From: Leptofilum sp050292445
GTDB lineage: Bacteria; Chloroflexota; Anaerolineae; Promineifilales; Promineifilaceae
DNA length: 8,874 nucleotides
NCBI GenBank assembly: GCA_050292445.1
Contig: JBNKLQ010000249.1
Coordinates: 1 to 8,874, forward strand
Direction of reading: 5' to 3'
Below the pieces are notes generated by a model that was not told the origin of the DNA, made no database searches, and saw only the letters and a program-made list of their open reading frames with translations. Of the stretch, positions 7,094-8,874 are shown in pieces. Numbering within the stretch: the stretch's first letter is position 1; the number at the start of each line of letters is the position of its first letter. The position numbers were made by a program, and so were the translations under genes.

Positions 7094-7116
7094 TTAAGCA
7101 CTGGAGAGCAAAAATT

Positions 7117-7731
7117 ATGGACGATCCCATCAGCAAACGAGACCCTGACCAAACCCGCACCCGCATTCTGGATGCGGCGCTAAACATCTTTGCCAGCAAA
7201 GGGTATTACAACACCCGCATGGATGAAATTGTAGACGAATCCCACACTTCCAAAGGATCGATCTACTTCCACTTTCCCAACAAAGAGCGGCTTTTCCTGG
7301 CCCTGGTAGACCAGTTTGCCGACTTGCTGGAGCGGCGCGTGAAAGAAGCGATTCAGCAAGAGGAAGTGGGCATCAAACGGGTGCGCGTGGCCCTGGAAAC
7401 CTGTCTGACCACCTTTGGCAAATACCGTCGCCCGGCCAAGCTGCTGCTGGTGCAGGCGGTGGGCCTGGGCACCACGTTTGAAAACAAGCGCAACGAAGTC
7501 AACGACCGCTTTGCCGATCTCATTGCCACTTATCTGCAGGAAGCGATTGACGTGGGCGACATCCCTCAAACAGACATCGAGGTCGTGTCCTACGCCTGGA
7601 TGGGGGCAATTTACGGGGTGATCATTCGCTGGGTGTATACCGGCGAACCGGAACCGCAGCGCATCATGGACTCTTTACTGCCGGTTTTGTTGAGGAGTGT
7701 GGGATTTGAGCAAGAAGAGATTAGAGATTAG
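7117..7731 (+). CDS. TetR/AcrR-family transcriptional regulator
   Basis: This is a 204-residue protein of normal length for the family. The N-terminal DNA-binding domain shows TRTRILDAALNIFASKGY (about 13-30) and the helix-turn-helix MDEIVDESHTSKGSIYFHFPNKERLF (35-60), including the characteristic SKGSIYFHFPNKE block. The C-terminal ligand-binding and dimerisation part (about 70-204) is helical and gives no clue to the ligand. GGAG at 7103-7106 lies ten bases before the ATG. A TetR-type dyad sits directly upstream, so autorepression is likely. Its last 26 bases overlap the probable TTG start of the isochorismate synthase gene, so the two are probably one transcript and the synthase is the likely target. 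The ligand could be a chorismate-pathway or quinone-related compound, but this is only a guess from position. Confidence 0.93.
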   Translation: MDDPISKRDPDQTRTRILDAALNIFASKGYYNTRMDEIVDESHTSKGSIYFHFPNKERLFLALVDQFADLLERRVKEAIQQEEVGIKRVRVALETCLTTFGKYRRPAKLLLVQAVGLGTTFENKRNEVNDRFADLIATYLQEAIDVGDIPQTDIEVVSYAWMGAIYGVIIRWVYTGEPEPQRIMDSLLPVLLRSVGFEQEEIRD

Positions 7732-8874
7732 AGAACCTGTCCTGAGCCAGCCGAAGGAAAACGGCCGTCTCATCTCAGTCTCCATGCCAGCGCCGGGAGT
7801 GGAACCAGACGTTTTCCTGCAACAAGCCCTTGGCCAAGCGCGCTTCTTCTGGTCAGCGGCCAACGGTGGCCTAACCCTGGCTGGTTTTGGCATCGCTGCC
7901 GATCTGTTTGCCTGGGGCCACGGCCGTTTTGCCCAAATCCAGCAGCAAGCCCGCGACCTGTTTGCCAACGCCATCATCCACAATGGGGAACGGCCGTTGG
8001 CCGGGCCGCGTCTCTTTGGCGGCTTCGCCTTCATCAACGACTTCACGCCAGATAACACCTGGTCGATCCATTACCCGGCGCAGTTCATCCTACCCCACTA
8101 CCAGCTGGCCCAGCAAAATGGCGAATCCTGGCTGACCCTCAACGCCATCTTGCCCGAAGATGAATCATCGGAAGACCTGCTGCCCGAACTGCGGTTCGCC
8201 TTAGCGGCGCGGTTGGAAACTTTTTTGACGCAAAGGCGCAAAGAAGCAAAGAAGGGCAAAGAAAATCTTAAGAAATTGCGGCCTGAACGGATCAATTACC
8301 CGATGTCTTACGAAGACTGGCAAAAGATGATTCGCCAGGCGACAGAGACGATGCGCAGCGGGCCGCTGAACAAGGTGGTGCTTTCCCGCGTTTGCGAGAT
8401 TCGCTATGCGCAAAAGGTGGATGTGGATGGGGCGCTGGCTTACCTCAATGCCACCTACCCGGACTGCTATCGCTTTTTGTTTGAGCCACGGCCGTTTCAT
8501 GCCTTCTACGGTGCCACACCGGAACTAATTGTGGGGGTGAACGGCCGTTCCCTACAAACAATGGGGTTGGCTGGCTCGATTGGTCGGGGGGAAACGGCCG
8601 TTGAAGATAACGCCCTGGCCCAGGAACTCCTAAACTCCGCCAAAAACCAGCACGAACACGCCCTCGTCGTCCAATCAATCCGGCGGCGACTGGCACCCTT
8701 AGCCAGTCAGCTAACCATTGCACCTCAGCCCAGCATCCTCCAACTGGGCTATATTCAACATCTGTACACACCGATTCAGGCCACCCTGCACCGTGCCGAT
8801 GGCGTCCTGCCCATTCTGCAAAACTTGCACCCCACCCCAGCGCTGGGCGGCCAGCCACGCGAACTGGCCATGCC
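7706..8874 (+). CDS. menF: Isochorismate synthase (3' truncated by the window edge)
   Basis: This chorismate-binding enzyme converts chorismate to isochorismate for menaquinone or for catecholate/salicylate siderophores. About 389 residues are visible and the frame is open to the right edge. Numbering from the TTG, the general base is Lys223 in NKVVLSR and the general acid is Glu273 in YGATPEL. They are exactly 50 residues apart, as in E. coli EntC and MenF. LAGSIGRGE and the terminal HPTPALGGQPRELAM block are also typical. I prefer the TTG at 7706: AGGAG lies eight bases before it, and family-like sequence RLISVSMPAPG begins before the first ATG (7784), which has no ribosome site. The gene then overlaps the TetR gene by 26 bases. 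Residues 172-190 are a Lys-rich segment encoded by a tandem-repeat insert. Naming it menF rather than entC/dhbC/pchA is a judgement, since no pathway neighbour is visible. Confidence 0.88.
   Translation, partial: MSKKRLEIREPVLSQPKENGRLISVSMPAPGVEPDVFLQQALGQARFFWSAANGGLTLAGFGIAADLFAWGHGRFAQIQQQARDLFANAIIHNGERPLAGPRLFGGFAFINDFTPDNTWSIHYPAQFILPHYQLAQQNGESWLTLNAILPEDESSEDLLPELRFALAARLETFLTQRRKEAKKGKENLKKLRPERINYPMSYEDWQKMIRQATETMRSGPLNKVVLSRVCEIRYAQKVDVDGALAYLNATYPDCYRFLFEPRPFHAFYGATPELIVGVNGRSLQTMGLAGSIGRGETAVEDNALAQELLNSAKNQHEHALVVQSIRRRLAPLASQLTIAPQPSILQLGYIQHLYTPIQATLHRADGVLPILQNLHPTPALGGQPRELAM
7736..7758 (+). repeat. Dispersed-repeat-like sequence CCTGTCCTGAGC…CGAAGGA
   Basis: This 23-base stretch resembles the widespread intergenic repeat of the form CCTGTCCTGAGCGAAGTCGAAGG that I recall from many Chloroflexota and other environmental genomes, with some divergence in the middle. 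It sits directly after the TetR stop. With the TTG start it is read in frame as PVLSQPK near the N-terminus of the isochorismate synthase. Only one copy is present here, so repeat status rests on recollection. Confidence 0.45.
8229..8262 (+). repeat. Tandem GCAAAG repeat inserted in the isochorismate synthase gene
   Basis: GCAAAG occurs four times, at 8230-8235, 8238-8243, 8246-8251 and 8256-8261, so the first three units are spaced by exactly 8 bases and the last by 10. The reverse strand reads like the common dispersed repeat CTTTGCGCCTTTGCGTC. Although the unit is not a multiple of three, the reading frame stays open and the family sequence resumes downstream (YPMSYEDWQKM). The encoded segment QRRKEAKKGKENLKK is a basic, probably exposed linker. 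Confidence 0.7.

Larger units (their letters stand above)
6756..7116. other. Divergent intergenic region between metallopeptidase and TetR genes
   Basis: This 361-base stretch separates two divergently transcribed genes and shows no credible coding frame. Reading left to right it holds the AAGGAG ribosome site of the metallopeptidase, a 9-bp inverted repeat (6834-6883) enclosing the palindrome TTTTGCAAAA, a 6-bp dyad (6907-6924), two GTGAC direct repeats 11 bases apart (6923-6927 and 6934-6938), one copy of the AACGGCCGTT palindrome (7044-7053), and a candidate promoter with a TetR-type operator before the regulator gene. Confidence 0.8.
155..8601. repeat. Highly iterated palindrome ACGGCCGT (20 copies, often AACGGCCGTT)
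   Basis: Exact ACGGCCGT begins at 155, 479, 560, 951, 1273, 1808, 2510, 3022, 3313, 3794, 5732, 6334, 6697, 7045, 7761, 7920, 7990, 8488, 8541 and 8594. Eight of these are flanked as the full 10-base palindrome AACGGCCGTT, or one base short of it on either side. A random 8-mer would be expected about 0.14 times in this length at equal base frequencies. Copies occur in different reading frames (read as TAV, NGR, YGR and others) and once in intergenic DNA, so the constraint appears to act on DNA rather than protein. It resembles the behaviour of cyanobacterial HIP1. Confidence 0.9.

Noticed and set aside
8229..8262. GCAAAG units as a CRISPR-like array
   Set aside because: Units are six bases with two- to four-base gaps, far too short for CRISPR repeats and spacers, and they are part of a coding frame.
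8219..8275. Isochorismate synthase as a pseudogene broken by the repeat
   Set aside because: The reading frame continues without a stop, and the Lys and Glu catalytic residues keep their exact 50-residue spacing downstream.
8445..8858. Antisense open frame of 137 codons at the right edge
   Set aside because: It lies opposite the catalytic region of isochorismate synthase, where every family motif is on the + strand.

Overview
The window looks like chromosomal DNA from a bacterium, most plausibly a Chloroflexota member (Anaerolineae-like). This rests on overall style rather than a marker gene. It carries a huge cyclase–AAA ATPase–TPR signalling protein, dispersed-repeat-like sequences in and beside genes, and the palindrome ACGGCCGT written twenty times in under 9 kb. 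No rRNA, tRNA, CRISPR array or insertion sequence was recognised.

Layout. (1) Positions 3-1042, + strand: the 3' end of a TIGR04282/DUF2064-type nucleotide-sugar transferase, overlapping by four bases (ATGA) a family 2 glycosyltransferase of the dolichyl-phosphate sugar synthase type. These form a small operon, probably for a lipid- or surface-linked sugar, and are followed by two inverted repeats. (2) Positions 1207-5133, + strand: a 1308-residue protein built like mammalian soluble adenylyl cyclase (ADCY10). It has two unlike class III cyclase domains, a P-loop ATPase and a long helical repeat region. The metal aspartates lie in the first cyclase domain and the transition-state Asn/Arg in the second, so the two should make a single composite active site. 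(3) Positions 5130-6755, - strand: a 541-residue predicted zinc metallopeptidase of no recognised family, convergent with the cyclase and sharing stop-codon bases with it. (4) Positions 6756-7116: a 361-bp divergent intergenic region with several dyads, a candidate promoter and a TetR-type operator. (5) Positions 7117-8874, + strand: a TetR-family regulator whose end overlaps an isochorismate synthase gene that runs off the right edge. The synthase probably starts at an unusual TTG codon inside the regulator gene, and it contains a tandem-repeat insert that keeps the frame.

How the parts may work together. The TetR regulator probably represses its own promoter and with it isochorismate synthesis, the first committed step to menaquinone or to catecholate/salicylate siderophores. 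The cyclase protein probably makes cAMP in response to a signal read by its ATPase/TPR part. No functional link between the cyclase and the metallopeptidase can be shown beyond their tight convergent arrangement. The most unusual features are the iterated palindrome, the repeat-derived segment inside the isochorismate synthase, and the sAC-like cyclase with a changed bicarbonate site.
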